Shown here: piece after piece, positions 42,919 to 51,290 of the stretch | How positions within the stretch are numbered: position 1 is the first letter of the stretch | How the letters are laid out: each line of letters starts with the position of its first letter | Assembly: GCF_900143005.1 (NCBI RefSeq) | Contig: NZ_FRCS01000002.1 | Span: 186,001-250,000 of the forward strand | Length of the DNA: 64,000 bases | Source of the DNA: Cryptosporangium aurantiacum | Lineage (GTDB): Bacteria; Actinomycetota; Actinomycetes; Mycobacteriales; Cryptosporangiaceae | Reading direction: 5' to 3' | Translations under genes and position numbers: made by a program | The notes under the pieces: generated by a model | What the model saw: the letters and a program-made list of their open reading frames with translations, nothing else | Told to the model about the DNA's origin: nothing | Databases searched by the model: none

Positions 42919-43844
42919 CGGTCGTTCTCCTTCGAGTCGGTGGTGAGAGCGATGAAGGCCTCTTCGAGGTTGCGCGAGGTGATCTCCAGGTCCCGTGCGC
43001 CGGTGGTCGTCAGCAGGTAGCGGGCCACCGCGTCCGAATCGGACGCGTGCACCAGCACCGAATCCCCGCGCACCTCGACCTGGTCGACGCCGGGCAGCGC
43101 GGCGAGTAAGACCGGGTCGGCGCCCGGCAGCGTGGCGCGCACGGTACGGCCGGTGGCCAGGCCCTTGATCTCGGCGGCGGTGCCGTCGGCGACCACGCGC
43201 CCGTGCCGAACCAGCACGATCCGGTCGGCGTAGGCGTCCGCCTCGTCGAGGTAGTGGGTGGCGAACAGGATCGTGCGGCCGCGGGCGGCGTCCTCGCGGA
43301 TCGCGCCCCAGAACTCGCGGCGCCCTTCGACGTCCATGCCGGTGGTCGGTTCGTCCAGGACCATCAGGTCCGGGTCGGGCAGCAGCGCCATCGCGAACCG
43401 GAGCCGCTGCTGCTGGCCGCCGGAGCACTTGCCGACCCGCCGGTCGGCGATGTCCGCGATCCCGGCCCGCCGCAGCACCTCGTCGACCGGGCGCGACCGG
43501 CCGAACAGCGAGGCGGTCATCCGCACGGTCTCGGCGACCGTGAGGTCCTTCAGCAGGCCGCCGGTCTGCATCACGGCGGCGATCCGGCCGTGCGCGACCG
43601 CGTCGACCGGCGACTCGCCGTAGACCTCGACCGCGCCGGCGTCCGGGCGGGCGAGGCCCAGCATCATGTCGACGGTCGTGGTCTTGCCCGCCCCGTTCGG
43701 ACCGAGGAACGCGACCACTTCACCGGGCTCGATCGTCAGCGAGAGGCCGTCCACGGCGGTGACCGATCCGAACCGCTTGGTGAGGCCGGTGAGCCGGACG
43801 GCGGCCGTGGCGACCCCGGCCCGCGTCCGCGTTGTGTTCTCCAT
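42915..43844 (-). CDS. ABC transporter ATP-binding protein (drug-exporter type)
   Basis: The 309-aa ATPase has Walker A GPNGAGKTT, signature CSGGQQQRLRFAMALL (Cys replacing the usual Leu in LSGGQ), Walker B LMVLDEPTTGMDVEG and the H-loop ATHYLDEAD, followed by a C-terminal regulatory extension. ATG at 43844 was chosen; in-frame alternatives lie upstream. With the permease it forms an ABC-2 exporter. The TetR gene at 43928 lies 83 bases upstream and may form part of the same transcript. Confidence 0.92.
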   Translation of the reverse strand: MENTTRTRAGVATAAVRLTGLTKRFGSVTAVDGLSLTIEPGEVVAFLGPNGAGKTTTVDMMLGLARPDAGAVEVYGESPVDAVAHGRIAAVMQTGGLLKDLTVAETVRMTASLFGRSRPVDEVLRRAGIADIADRRVGKCSGGQQQRLRFAMALLPDPDLMVLDEPTTGMDVEGRREFWGAIREDAARGRTILFATHYLDEADAYADRIVLVRHGRVVADGTAAEIKGLATGRTVRATLPGADPVLLAALPGVDQVEVRGDSVLVHASDSDAVARYLLTTTGARDLEITSRNLEEAFIALTTDSKENDR

Positions 43845-43927
43845 GCCGTTGACGATCCCGTCGCGTGGGCGCCGGCTCCCGGATGGAGCGTCACCATCCG
43901 GCCATGACATCTGTCAGGGGCAGGCCC

Positions 43928-44608
43928 TCAGCAGACGCCACCCGGGCGGGGCAGGTTCCCCGGCAGCGGGCCTTCGGTGGTGTCCAGGAGATGGGCGCTC
44001 ACCAGCAGCGACGTGAGCAGGAACCGGGCCTGCTCGACGACGTCGGCCCTGGTATCGGGGTCGAGCATCGGGACGCCTCCGTCCTCGTCGACCGACGCTC
44101 CGGTCAGCGCGCGGAACAGCAGCCCGTCGAGGCAGGCCGTCACCAGCGAGGCCCGCTCCCCCGCACGGGCCAGCCCGACGTCGGAGATGATCCGCGCGAC
44201 CAGCGCGTCGAACGCCGTCCGCCAGGCCGTCATCGCCTCCCCCAGCTCCGGCCGGCGCGACGACTCCAGCGAGAGCTCCAGCCGCGCGGCCAGCGGCGCC
44301 GGATCGGAGAGCCAGCGGTCGAGCAGCTTCATCGTGTGCGCGACCGCGTGCACCGGGTCGCCCGGGTGCTGGGCGGTCTCCGCGGCGAGCTCGTCGACGT
44401 CGGCGCCGATCCGCTCGTCCAGCCGGGCCACGACCGCGTTCAGCAACGCGGCCCGCGTGCGGAAGTACGCCGAGGTCGAGCCCTCGGAGAGGCCGACGGC
44501 GGCGTCCACCGCGCGGTGCGTCAACCCGCGGAGCCCGGCACCGGCGACCAGGTCGATCGCCGCGTCCAGGATGTCCGCTCGACGGTTACCGGTGGACGCT
44601 CTGACCAT
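43928..44608 (-). CDS. TetR-family regulator
   Basis: The 226-aa regulator has a TetR N-terminal domain (RRADILDAAIDLVAGAGLRGL, recognition segment VGLSEGSTSAYFRTR) and a long C-terminal domain. Three palindromes of the type TCTACAG-N-TGTAGA lie 40-110 bases upstream, between this gene and the divergent 64-aa membrane protein gene; they are very likely its operators. The ABC exporter downstream on the same strand is a further probable target through cotranscription. Confidence 0.9.
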   Translation of the reverse strand: MVRASTGNRRADILDAAIDLVAGAGLRGLTHRAVDAAVGLSEGSTSAYFRTRAALLNAVVARLDERIGADVDELAAETAQHPGDPVHAVAHTMKLLDRWLSDPAPLAARLELSLESSRRPELGEAMTAWRTAFDALVARIISDVGLARAGERASLVTACLDGLLFRALTGASVDEDGGVPMLDPDTRADVVEQARFLLTSLLVSAHLLDTTEGPLPGNLPRPGGVC

Positions 44609-44647
44609 CTCGACACCGTACTCAGCGCTGGTGTGATCGGCGCAACT

Positions 44648-44661
44648 TCTACAGCTGTAGA
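44648..44661. promoter_or_regulatory. TetR operator candidate, site 1
   Basis: TCTACAGCTGTAGA is a perfect 14-bp palindrome. It is the closest site to the TetR gene. Centre-to-centre distance to site 2 is 38 bases. Confidence 0.75.
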
Positions 44662-44685
44662 TGCCGTCGCCGACCCGAGGTACCT

Positions 44686-44699
44686 TCTACAGGTGTAGA
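44686..44699. promoter_or_regulatory. TetR operator candidate, site 2
   Basis: TCTACAGGTGTAGA is palindromic except for the central pair. Its centre is 19 bases from that of site 3, exactly half the distance to site 1. Confidence 0.72.
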
Positions 44700-44704
44700 G
44701 ATCT

Positions 44705-44718
44705 TCTACAGACGTAGA
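44705..44718. promoter_or_regulatory. TetR operator candidate, site 3
   Basis: TCTACAGACGTAGA keeps the 5-bp arms TCTAC/GTAGA. It lies 36 bases before the start of the 64-aa membrane protein and could overlap its promoter. Confidence 0.7.
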
Positions 44719-44753
44719 AGGCTTCCGACCGGGAAGGACCGGAGGGATCTCCC

Positions 44754-44948
44754 ATGATCGACCAGGGTCTTGCCACCGCCGCCATCGTTTACGTCGGCGT
44801 TCTCGCGGTCGGCGCCGTGGTGCTGCTCGCGCTCGGCGCGTGGGCCGCGCGTTCGCCGCTGAACGACTGGGCTCAGCGCCGGCACGCCTCGCGCGACCTG
44901 CGTCGCGCCGCGGAGGACTTCAACCGCACTCCGCACCCCGCTCACTGA
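44754..44948 (+). CDS. Small single-pass membrane protein (64 aa)
   Basis: The product has one hydrophobic helix at about residues 8-31 (TAAIVYVGVLAVGAVVLLALGAW) and a basic/acidic cytoplasmic tail with WAQRRHASRDLRRA. No family recognised. GGAGGG lies about seven bases before ATG. It is divergent from the TetR gene with three operators between, and is followed by stop codons in all three frames and a strong hairpin, so it forms a self-contained, tightly regulated unit. Confidence 0.7.
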   Translation: MIDQGLATAAIVYVGVLAVGAVVLLALGAWAARSPLNDWAQRRHASRDLRRAAEDFNRTPHPAH

Positions 44949-44973
44949 CTCACTGACTCACTGACCTGACCGC

Positions 44974-45002
44974 ACGGGCCCCGCAGTTTCTGCGGGGCCC
45001 GT
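44974..45002 (+). terminator. Hairpin terminator after the 64-aa gene
   Basis: A perfect 12-bp stem (ACGGGCCCCGCA with TGCGGGGCCCGT), extended by a G-C pair to a three-base TTT loop, lies 25 bases after the stop. No T tract follows. Confidence 0.8.
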
Positions 45003-45097
45003 TGCCGTGTCCGTCGACACACTGCTGGTACCAGCCGGGACCACAGCGCCCACCTGCTGGATGATGGGCCGATCCGCAGACCGCACGGGAGGCACGG

Positions 45098-45970
45098 ATG
45101 AGCAGCCCCACCGACGTGGCGACACCGTACGAATTCGACGAGCCGCTGACCGCACTGGCCGCGACCAGGCACGGCGAGGAGGGCAGCGTCGTCCGAGTGA
45201 CGCTGCTCGGGCCCGGCAAGGGCAACGCGATGGGCCCGGCGTTCTGGGCCGAGACGCCGAAGTTGTTCCGCGCGCTGGGGGCCGACGAGAGCGTCCGCGC
45301 GATCGTCGTCACCGGCTCCGGGCCACACTTCACCTACGGCCTGGACCTGACGTCGTTCGCCGGCGGAGCCGGCGCCACGCTGGCCGACGACGGCGGCCTC
45401 GCACGCGCCCGGACGCGGTTCCTCTACGAGATCCGCGAGATGCAGACCGCGCTGGACGCCGTGGCGGACTGCCGGAAGCCGGTGGCCGCCGCGATCAGCG
45501 GCTGGTGCATCGGCGGCGGCATCGACCTGCTGGCCGCCTGCGACGTCCGGTACGGCAGCGCCGAGGCGAAGTTCAGCATCCGCGAGGTGCGGATGGCGAT
45601 CGTCGCCGACATGGGCAGCCTGGCCCGCCTCCCCGGGATCCTCTCCGAGGGGCACCTGCGGGAGCTGGCGTACACCGGCCGCGACATCGACGCGACGAAG
45701 GCCGAGCGGGTCGGGCTGCTGAACGACGTGCTGCCGACGCCCGACGAGGCGCTGGCCGCCGCCCACGCGTTCGCCGACGAGGTGGCCGCCAACCCGCCGC
45801 TGGTCGTGCAGGGTGTCAAGGAGGTGCTCGACGTCAACCGCGCCGAGCGCGTCGCCGCCGCCCAGCGGTACGTCACGACGTGGAACGCCGCGTTCCTGCC
45901 GTCGCACGACCTGACCGAGGCGATGACCGCGTTCCTGCAGCGCCGCGCGCCCAAGTTCGAAGGACGATAG
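45098..45970 (+). CDS. Crotonase-family dienoyl-CoA isomerase-like protein
   Basis: The 290-aa crotonase-fold protein has the oxyanion motif segment (HFTYGLDLTSFAG, ISGWCIGGGIDLLAACDVRY) and SIREVRMAIVADMGSLARLP. The latter, with Glu followed eight residues later by Asp, is the hallmark of delta3,5-delta2,4-dienoyl-CoA isomerases rather than simple hydratases. Such enzymes rearrange double bonds from unsaturated fatty acids. ATG at 45098; the operon continues with a second crotonase-fold gene two bases after its stop. Confidence 0.88.
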   Translation: MSSPTDVATPYEFDEPLTALAATRHGEEGSVVRVTLLGPGKGNAMGPAFWAETPKLFRALGADESVRAIVVTGSGPHFTYGLDLTSFAGGAGATLADDGGLARARTRFLYEIREMQTALDAVADCRKPVAAAISGWCIGGGIDLLAACDVRYGSAEAKFSIREVRMAIVADMGSLARLPGILSEGHLRELAYTGRDIDATKAERVGLLNDVLPTPDEALAAAHAFADEVAANPPLVVQGVKEVLDVNRAERVAAAQRYVTTWNAAFLPSHDLTEAMTAFLQRRAPKFEGR

Positions 45971-45972
45971 AG

Positions 45973-46647
45973 ATGCCCACACTCGACCGCGACGGCGAGG
46001 TCTTCGTCCTCGACCTCGGCACCGACGAGAACCGCTTCCACCCCGACTGGCTGGCCGCGGTGAACGCCGCGCTCGACGAGGTGGAGGCAGCCGACGGACC
46101 GCGCGCGCTGGTCACGTCGGCCACCGGCAAGTTCTGGTCCAACGGGCTGGACCTGGACTGGCTCGGCGCCAACCCGGACCGCCTGACGGAGTACGTCGTC
46201 GACGTGCAGGCGCTGTTCGCCCGGGTGCTGACGTTGCCGGTGCCGAACGTCGCCGCGATCCAGGGCCACTGCTTCGCGGCCGGTGCGATGCTGGCGCTGG
46301 CGCACGACTTCCGGGTCATGCGCGCCGACCGGGGCTTCTTCTGCCTGCCCGAGGTCGACATCCAGATCCCGTTCACGTTCGGGATGTCGGCGCTGATCCA
46401 GGCCCGGCTGGACAAGCAGACCGTGCACGAGGCGATGACGACGGCCCGGCGCTACGGCGGCACCGACGCACTCGCGGCCCGGATCGTGGACGCGGTCGCC
46501 GACGAGGGCAAGGTACTCGCGACCGCGGTGGAGTTGGCGCGTCCGTTGGCGGGCAAGCCGGCCGCGACGCTCGGCACGATCAAGTCGCGGATGTACTCCG
46601 ACGTGACCACCGCACTCCGGGACCCGTCCGGCGCCTCGTTGGGCTGA
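45973..46647 (+). CDS. Short enoyl-CoA hydratase/isomerase family protein
   Basis: The 224-aa crotonase-fold protein is shorter than usual. It has FWSNGLDLDWLGA and IQGHCFAAGAMLALAHDFRVM for CoA and oxyanion-hole binding, then FCLPEVDIQIPFTFGM, which carries a Glu but lacks the second hydratase Glu. This fits the delta3-delta2-enoyl-CoA isomerase group. ATG at 45973 follows GAAGGACG and the preceding stop by two bases, so it is cotranscribed with the dienoyl isomerase-like gene; both would serve unsaturated fatty acid breakdown. Confidence 0.87.
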   Translation: MPTLDRDGEVFVLDLGTDENRFHPDWLAAVNAALDEVEAADGPRALVTSATGKFWSNGLDLDWLGANPDRLTEYVVDVQALFARVLTLPVPNVAAIQGHCFAAGAMLALAHDFRVMRADRGFFCLPEVDIQIPFTFGMSALIQARLDKQTVHEAMTTARRYGGTDALAARIVDAVADEGKVLATAVELARPLAGKPAATLGTIKSRMYSDVTTALRDPSGASLG

Positions 46648-46671
46648 CGGGCGCGTAAGGAACTCCGTTCG

Positions 46672-46707
46672 GGGGTACTATTTCATCGTGTGATGAATTA
46701 GTACCCC
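46672..46707. promoter_or_regulatory. Long inverted repeat upstream of the flavin monooxygenase
   Basis: Two 16-base arms (GGGGTACTATTTCATC at 46672-46687 and GATGAATTAGTACCCC at 46692-46707) pair at 15 of 16 positions around GTGT. With a one-base offset the complementarity extends to GTTCGG/CCGAAC outside. It lies 20 bases before the gene start, next to the ribosome-binding site, and is AT-rich compared with its surroundings. It looks like a repressor operator; a 5'-UTR hairpin is the alternative. Confidence 0.75.
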
Positions 46708-46726
46708 ACCGAACAGGAGCGCGGCG

Positions 46727-47920
46727 ATGGAAGCTGATGTCTGTGTCGTCGGCGGTGGCCCCGCCGGCCTGGTACTCGGTCTACTCCTCGCCCGGGACGG
46801 TGTCAGCGTCGTCGTCTGCGAGAAGCACGACGACTTCCTCCGCGACTTCCGCGGCGACACCGTGCATCCGTCCACCCTCGACCTGCTCGCCGACCTCGGC
46901 CTGGAGAAGGAGTTCGACCAGCTCCCCGCCCGCACGGTCACCCGGTTGTCGGTCGACCTACCGGACGGCGCCTGGCCGCTCGCCGACCTCTCCCGCCTGT
47001 CGAACCGCCACCCCTACCTGGCGATGGTCCCGCAGTGGGACCTGCTGGAGATGCTCGCCACGCACGCGGCGCAGTACCCCACGTTCACGCTGCTCCGTTC
47101 GACCGAGGTCACCGACGTAATTCGCGAGAACGGCGTCGTGACCGGCGTCCGCACCGCCGAGCACGGGGACATCCGCGCCCGGCTGACCGTCGCCGCCGAC
47201 GGCCGCCACTCCACCGTCCGCAGAGCGCTGAACCTGCGCTCCCGCGACTTCGGCTCGCCGATGGACGTGGCCTGGTTCCGGCTCCCCCGGCGCGACTCCG
47301 ACGGCGAAGGCCTGACCGCCCACTACGGCGCGGGCCGCATCCTGATCACGATCGACCGCGGCGACTACTGGCAGATCGCGTACGTGCTGCCGAAGGACGG
47401 CTACGAGCAGCTGGTCGCCACCGGGCTGCCGGCTTTCCGGGCGTCGATCGCCGACCTCGTCCCCGCGCTCGGTGACCGGGTGGACACGATCACCGACTGG
47501 GAGCAGGTCAAGATCCTCACCGTGAAGGTCGACCGGCTGGAGCGCTGGCACGTTCCCGGTGCCCTACTGATCGGCGACGCCGCCCACGCGATGTCACCGA
47601 TCGGCGGCGTCGGCATCAACCTCGCCGTGCAGGACGCGGTCGCCGCCGCCCGGATCCTGCGCGACCCGCTGCGCGAGCGTCGGCTCTCCAGCACGGTGCT
47701 CGCCGAGGTCCAGCGCCGCCGCACGTTCCCCACCGTGGGCACGCAGTTGTTCCAGCGCGCGGCCCAGTCCGCGGTGGTCCGCCCGCTGCTCGCCGGCAAC
47801 CGTCCGGTGACCGCGCCGTTCCCACTGCGGCTCCTGCGCCGGTTCCCGGCGCTCCAGGTGCTTCCCGCCCGCATGGTCGGGATCGGCCTGCGGCCGGAAC
47901 GGCTCAATCGCGCACCATAG
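46727..47920 (+). CDS. Group A FAD-dependent monooxygenase
   Basis: The 397-aa protein has the FAD GxGxxG motif (VCVVGGGPAGLVLGLLLARDG), the DG motif (VAADGRHSTVRRAL near 165) and the GD motif (LLIGDAAHAMSPIGGVGINLAVQDA near 285), the set that defines para-hydroxybenzoate-hydroxylase-like enzymes. It likely hydroxylates an aromatic or polyketide-like substrate. GAACAGGAG precedes ATG. A strong inverted repeat lies just upstream, so it is tightly regulated. No obvious repressor gene is adjacent. Confidence 0.9.
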   Translation: MEADVCVVGGGPAGLVLGLLLARDGVSVVVCEKHDDFLRDFRGDTVHPSTLDLLADLGLEKEFDQLPARTVTRLSVDLPDGAWPLADLSRLSNRHPYLAMVPQWDLLEMLATHAAQYPTFTLLRSTEVTDVIRENGVVTGVRTAEHGDIRARLTVAADGRHSTVRRALNLRSRDFGSPMDVAWFRLPRRDSDGEGLTAHYGAGRILITIDRGDYWQIAYVLPKDGYEQLVATGLPAFRASIADLVPALGDRVDTITDWEQVKILTVKVDRLERWHVPGALLIGDAAHAMSPIGGVGINLAVQDAVAAARILRDPLRERRLSSTVLAEVQRRRTFPTVGTQLFQRAAQSAVVRPLLAGNRPVTAPFPLRLLRRFPALQVLPARMVGIGLRPERLNRAP

Positions 47921-47930
47921 GCTGCGATAC

Positions 47931-48770
47931 ATGGCGACTGGGATGTTCGTCGGGATCGCCACGGTCGACGTCGTCCATCGGTTGGAACGGCCGGTCGGCC
48001 GGAACCAGAAGGTGACCGCGCTCGGGCAGGACATCGCGGCGGGCGGTCCGGCCGCGAACGCGGCGGTCACGTTCGCCCGCCTCGGCGGGGACGCCACGCT
48101 GGTCACCGCGCTCGGCAGCCACCCGCTGGCCCGGTTCGCCGCCGACGAGCTGGCCGGGCACGGCGTAACCGTGCGGGACGTCGCGCCGGACGTCACCGTG
48201 CCGCCTGCCGTCTCGGCGATCCAGGTGGTCGATGCGACCGGCGACCGGCAGGTCTCCTCGATCAACGCCGGTGCGTACTGGGCCGGCCACCCCGCCGAGC
48301 CACCGGCCGCGCTCGCCGGCTGGGTCTCGGACGCCGACGTGGTGCTCGTCGACGGGCACCATCCGCGGCTCGCGCTGGCCGCCGCGCGGGCCGGGTCGCC
48401 GGTGGTGCTGGACGGCGGGAGCTGGAAGCCGGTGCTCCCGGAGTTACTGCCGCTGGTCGACTACGCGGTGTGCTCGGCGGTGTTCCGGCCTCCCGACGGC
48501 GTCGCGCCGCACGAGCTCGGCGTCCCGCACGTGGCCGTGACGCGGGGGCCGGATCCGGTGCTGTGGTGGTCCGGCGGGCGCTCCGGGGAGGTACCGGTAC
48601 CGTCTGTCCCCGTGCGCGACACCCTCGGCGCAGGCGACGCTTTCCACGGCGCGTTCGCCCATGCGCTGGCCTGCGGTTCCTCGTTCGTGGGTGCCCTGAG
48701 CTCCGCCGCCCCGATCGCCGCGCTGCGGTGCTCGGTCCCGGGGCCGCGAGCGTGGCTGGAGCAGCTGTGA
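47931..48770 (+). CDS. PfkB-family carbohydrate kinase
   Basis: The 279-aa kinase has the first PfkB signature (AAGGPAANAAVTFARLGGDATLVTALG) and the second with the catalytic Asp (VRDTLGAGDAFHGAFAHAL). This family phosphorylates sugars or nucleosides. It follows the monooxygenase gene by ten bases, and its stop overlaps the following kinase GTG. The paired P-loop kinase suggests a fructose, fructosamine or nucleoside substrate, but this is inference. Confidence 0.9.
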   Translation: MATGMFVGIATVDVVHRLERPVGRNQKVTALGQDIAAGGPAANAAVTFARLGGDATLVTALGSHPLARFAADELAGHGVTVRDVAPDVTVPPAVSAIQVVDATGDRQVSSINAGAYWAGHPAEPPAALAGWVSDADVVLVDGHHPRLALAAARAGSPVVLDGGSWKPVLPELLPLVDYAVCSAVFRPPDGVAPHELGVPHVAVTRGPDPVLWWSGGRSGEVPVPSVPVRDTLGAGDAFHGAFAHALACGSSFVGALSSAAPIAALRCSVPGPRAWLEQL

Positions 48771-49414
48771 CGACGAGTTTCCGGTTGGCGGGCAGCGCAG
48801 GACCGGAGATCCCGGCCGATCTGCTCGCGCACGCCCGTGCGCTGGCTTCCGGGCCTCGGCGCATCCTCGGGCTCACCGGAGCGCCCGGAGCGGGCAAGTC
48901 GACGCTGGCCGCCGCGCTGGTGGAGGCGCTGGCCCCGAACGCCGTGCTGGTGCCGATGGACGGCTTCCACCTGGCCAACGCCGAGCTGCTCCGGCTGGGG
49001 CGCCGCGACCGGAAGGGCGCGGTCGACACGTTCGACGCCGCCGGGTACGTGGCGCTGCTCCGCCGTCTGCGCGACCCGGCCGACGGCCTGGTGTACGCGC
49101 CGCACTTCGCGCGGGAGATCGAAGAACCGATCGCGTGTGCGATCCCGGTGCCCGCCGCGGTTCCGCTCGTCGTGACGGAAGGCAACTACCTACTGGTGGA
49201 CGACGGGCCGTGGGCCGCCGTCCGTGAGCTCCTCGACGAGGCCTGGTACGTCGAGGTCACCGAGGACGTCCGCCTGGAGCGCCTGGTCGCGCGTCACGTC
49301 GCGTTCGGCAAGGACCCGGAGGCCGCCTGGGCGTGGAGCCACGGCACGGACCAGCGGAACGCCGAGGTCGTCGCGGCGACCCGGGACCGGGCGCACCGGA
49401 TCGTGCGCCTCTAG
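48767..49414 (+). CDS. P-loop nucleoside/nucleotide kinase (PRK/PanK-like)
   Basis: The 215-aa protein has Walker A TGAPGAGKST near 37, a conserved MDGFHLANAELLRLG segment and a downstream VTEGNYLLVDDGPW, which together mark the uridine kinase / pantothenate kinase / FrcK-like group. GTG at 48767 overlaps the PfkB gene stop by four bases (GTGA), so both kinases are made together. A fructose kinase-like or nucleoside role is possible; not determinable here. Confidence 0.88.
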   Translation: MTTSFRLAGSAGPEIPADLLAHARALASGPRRILGLTGAPGAGKSTLAAALVEALAPNAVLVPMDGFHLANAELLRLGRRDRKGAVDTFDAAGYVALLRRLRDPADGLVYAPHFAREIEEPIACAIPVPAAVPLVVTEGNYLLVDDGPWAAVRELLDEAWYVEVTEDVRLERLVARHVAFGKDPEAAWAWSHGTDQRNAEVVAATRDRAHRIVRL

Positions 49415-49527
49415 CGGCGCGGCGCGCTCGGCGTCGGGTAGCTGACAGGAGTCGCCAAGTCCGGCGAAAGTGGCCGACAAGATCGGCGGCCGATCCTCGG
49501 AGCATCGAGCGAGCCGAGGAGAACACG

Positions 49528-50235
49528 ATGACCGCCGTCACCACCGACAACCGTCCGCAGATCCGCCTGGCCGGCCAGTCAGCCGCCGCACCCGGTCCGC
49601 TGAACATGGACACGATGTACCTGATGCACCACGCGCTGCGTCGTGACTTCAGCCGCCTGGTTGCGGCCACCCGAGCGGTTACGCTGACCGACTCCCGCCG
49701 GCTGACCGGCCTGCACGGTCACCTCGAGTACGTGCTGCACGCCTTGCACCAGCACCACTCGGGCGAGGACGAGTTGATCTGGCCGGAGATGCGGCGCCGG
49801 GCACCGCAGGAGCACCCGCTCCTGGACGCGATGGAGGCCGAGCACGGCGGCCTGGACAGCGCGATCGACGCCGCCCGGGCGACCTACGCCGCGCTGGTGG
49901 CCTCCCCCACCGAGGAGAACCGCGGTGCCGCGGTAGCAGCCGTAGCCACGCTCGGGAGCGCGGTGGACGCCCACATGACGCACGAGGAGACCGCGGCGAT
50001 CCCGCTAATGCACCGCGTGTTCAGCCACGACGACTTCGAGGCGATCGAGGTGCAGCTCCGGAGCGCGCACAGCTCGTTCAAGGAACTCGGTGCGCTGGTG
50101 CCGTGGATGGCCGACGGTGTGCCGGACGCGATCCTCCAGCAGGTGTGGGCCGACCAGCCGAAGATCCTGTGGTTCTTGTACCGGCGGATCTGGGGCCCCC
50201 GGTACGCCCGCCGCGTCGCACCGCTCTTCCGATGA
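49528..50235 (+). CDS. Hemerythrin HHE-domain protein
   Basis: The 235-aa protein has the His/Glu pattern of hemerythrin HHE domains: MYLMHHALRRDF (His34), HLEYVLHALHQHHSGEDELIWPEM, AEHGGLD and HMTHEETAAIPLM. These residues bind a di-iron centre for oxygen or nitric-oxide sensing or storage. A C-terminal extension (about 185-235) has no known motif. ATG at 49528 follows GAGGAG. It stands alone on its strand. Confidence 0.9.
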   Translation: MTAVTTDNRPQIRLAGQSAAAPGPLNMDTMYLMHHALRRDFSRLVAATRAVTLTDSRRLTGLHGHLEYVLHALHQHHSGEDELIWPEMRRRAPQEHPLLDAMEAEHGGLDSAIDAARATYAALVASPTEENRGAAVAAVATLGSAVDAHMTHEETAAIPLMHRVFSHDDFEAIEVQLRSAHSSFKELGALVPWMADGVPDAILQQVWADQPKILWFLYRRIWGPRYARRVAPLFR

Positions 50236-50252
50236 GCGTCCAGGAAATAGCA

Positions 50253-50284
50253 GGTGGCGGCCGCCTGATCGGGCGACCGCCACC
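50253..50284. terminator. Bidirectional hairpin between hemerythrin and cutinase genes
   Basis: GGTGGCGG at 50253-50260 pairs with CCGCCACC at 50277-50284; inside, after one mismatch, four more pairs form (CGCC/GGCG). It lies between convergent genes. Confidence 0.65.
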
Positions 50285-50310
50285 GTTGATCTACCTGATC
50301 TACCTGCAGA

Positions 50311-51192
50311 TCAGATCGGGCAGGTGTTCCGGTACTCGGAGATCCCGAGACCACCGGGGCCGGGGCAGAGGAACTGGGAGTAGCGGGTGTCCTCGTCGAC
50401 GAACCGCTTCAGCCAGCTGATCATCACCTTCGCCACGTTGTCGTCCGGCGTCTGCGGGAAGAAGTGGCTGCCGCCGCGCAGCTCCAGGTACGCCTTCTCC
50501 GGCGATCCGAGCGACGTGTAGAACGGCTCCGAGTGCGACGAGACCGGAGCGATCGTGTCGGACGAGCCACCGATGATCACGGTCGGGACGCGCTGCCGTG
50601 TCCAGCTCTTCGTGAGGTTCCACGGTGCGAGCGGGATCGCGGCCTTCAGCGACGGCCGGTCCAGCGTCGCTTCGAGCGTGCCACCGCCGCCCATCGAGTG
50701 GCCGGCGACCGCCAGCCGGTTGCGGTCGATGCGGCTCGCGGCCGGGCTGCTCGAGACCGCCCAGTCGAGCGCGGCCAGCAGCTGGTCACCGCGCTGCGCC
50801 GGCTGGTCGAGCGTCGTGTTGGTCTCGATGCCGATCACCACGAAGCCCTGGGACGCCAGGCGCGGGCCGAGCCAGTCGAGGCTGGACCAGTAGGCGGTGA
50901 AGCCGGGTGAGATCGCGACCGCGCCGAACGTGCCCTGGCTGGTGTCGGTCGGGTAGTAGATCCGGCCACCGCCGAAACCGCGGGCGCCGGTGATGCGCGC
51001 TTCGGTGACGCGGAAGGGTCCGGTGGTCGCGGTGACGCTGGCCTCGGTGGGCGCGGGGCCCCTCCAGTACGGCCCGTCCGCAGCCTGAACGCCGCTCGGG
51101 GCAGCCGCGATGCTGCCGCCTGCGAGAGCCAGCGCGAGCGTGAGCTTGCCGATCAGTCCTAATCGGCGGGCGGGTTTTCGAATCGTCAGCAC
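50311..51192 (-). CDS. Secreted cutinase / PET-hydrolase-like polyester hydrolase
   Basis: The 293-aa alpha/beta hydrolase has a Sec signal peptide (about 1-38) and a mature protein with the layout of actinobacterial cutinases such as TfCut2: [12 protein letters not shown] start, [12 protein letters not shown], nucleophile Ser166 in GHSMGGG, Asp212 in SDTIAPV and His243 in GGSHFF. Trp191 in LAPWNL matches the substrate-clamping Trp. Phe98 in [10 protein letters not shown] replaces the oxyanion Tyr of TfCut2. Cys276 and Cys291 fit the conserved C-terminal disulfide (FLCPGP ... NTCPI). It should cleave polyesters or cutin; activity on PET is unproven. Confidence 0.93.
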   Translation of the reverse strand: MLTIRKPARRLGLIGKLTLALALAGGSIAAAPSGVQAADGPYWRGPAPTEASVTATTGPFRVTEARITGARGFGGGRIYYPTDTSQGTFGAVAISPGFTAYWSSLDWLGPRLASQGFVVIGIETNTTLDQPAQRGDQLLAALDWAVSSSPAASRIDRNRLAVAGHSMGGGGTLEATLDRPSLKAAIPLAPWNLTKSWTRQRVPTVIIGGSSDTIAPVSSHSEPFYTSLGSPEKAYLELRGGSHFFPQTPDDNVAKVMISWLKRFVDEDTRYSQFLCPGPGGLGISEYRNTCPI

Positions 51193-51290
51193 GTCGTTGT
51201 ACTCCCTGCTATCGGGGGCTAACGACAGGGATTCTGACTATTGGAACTCGTCCGACGAATCGGCAATCTCGCCCATCTGACCTACCGGTG

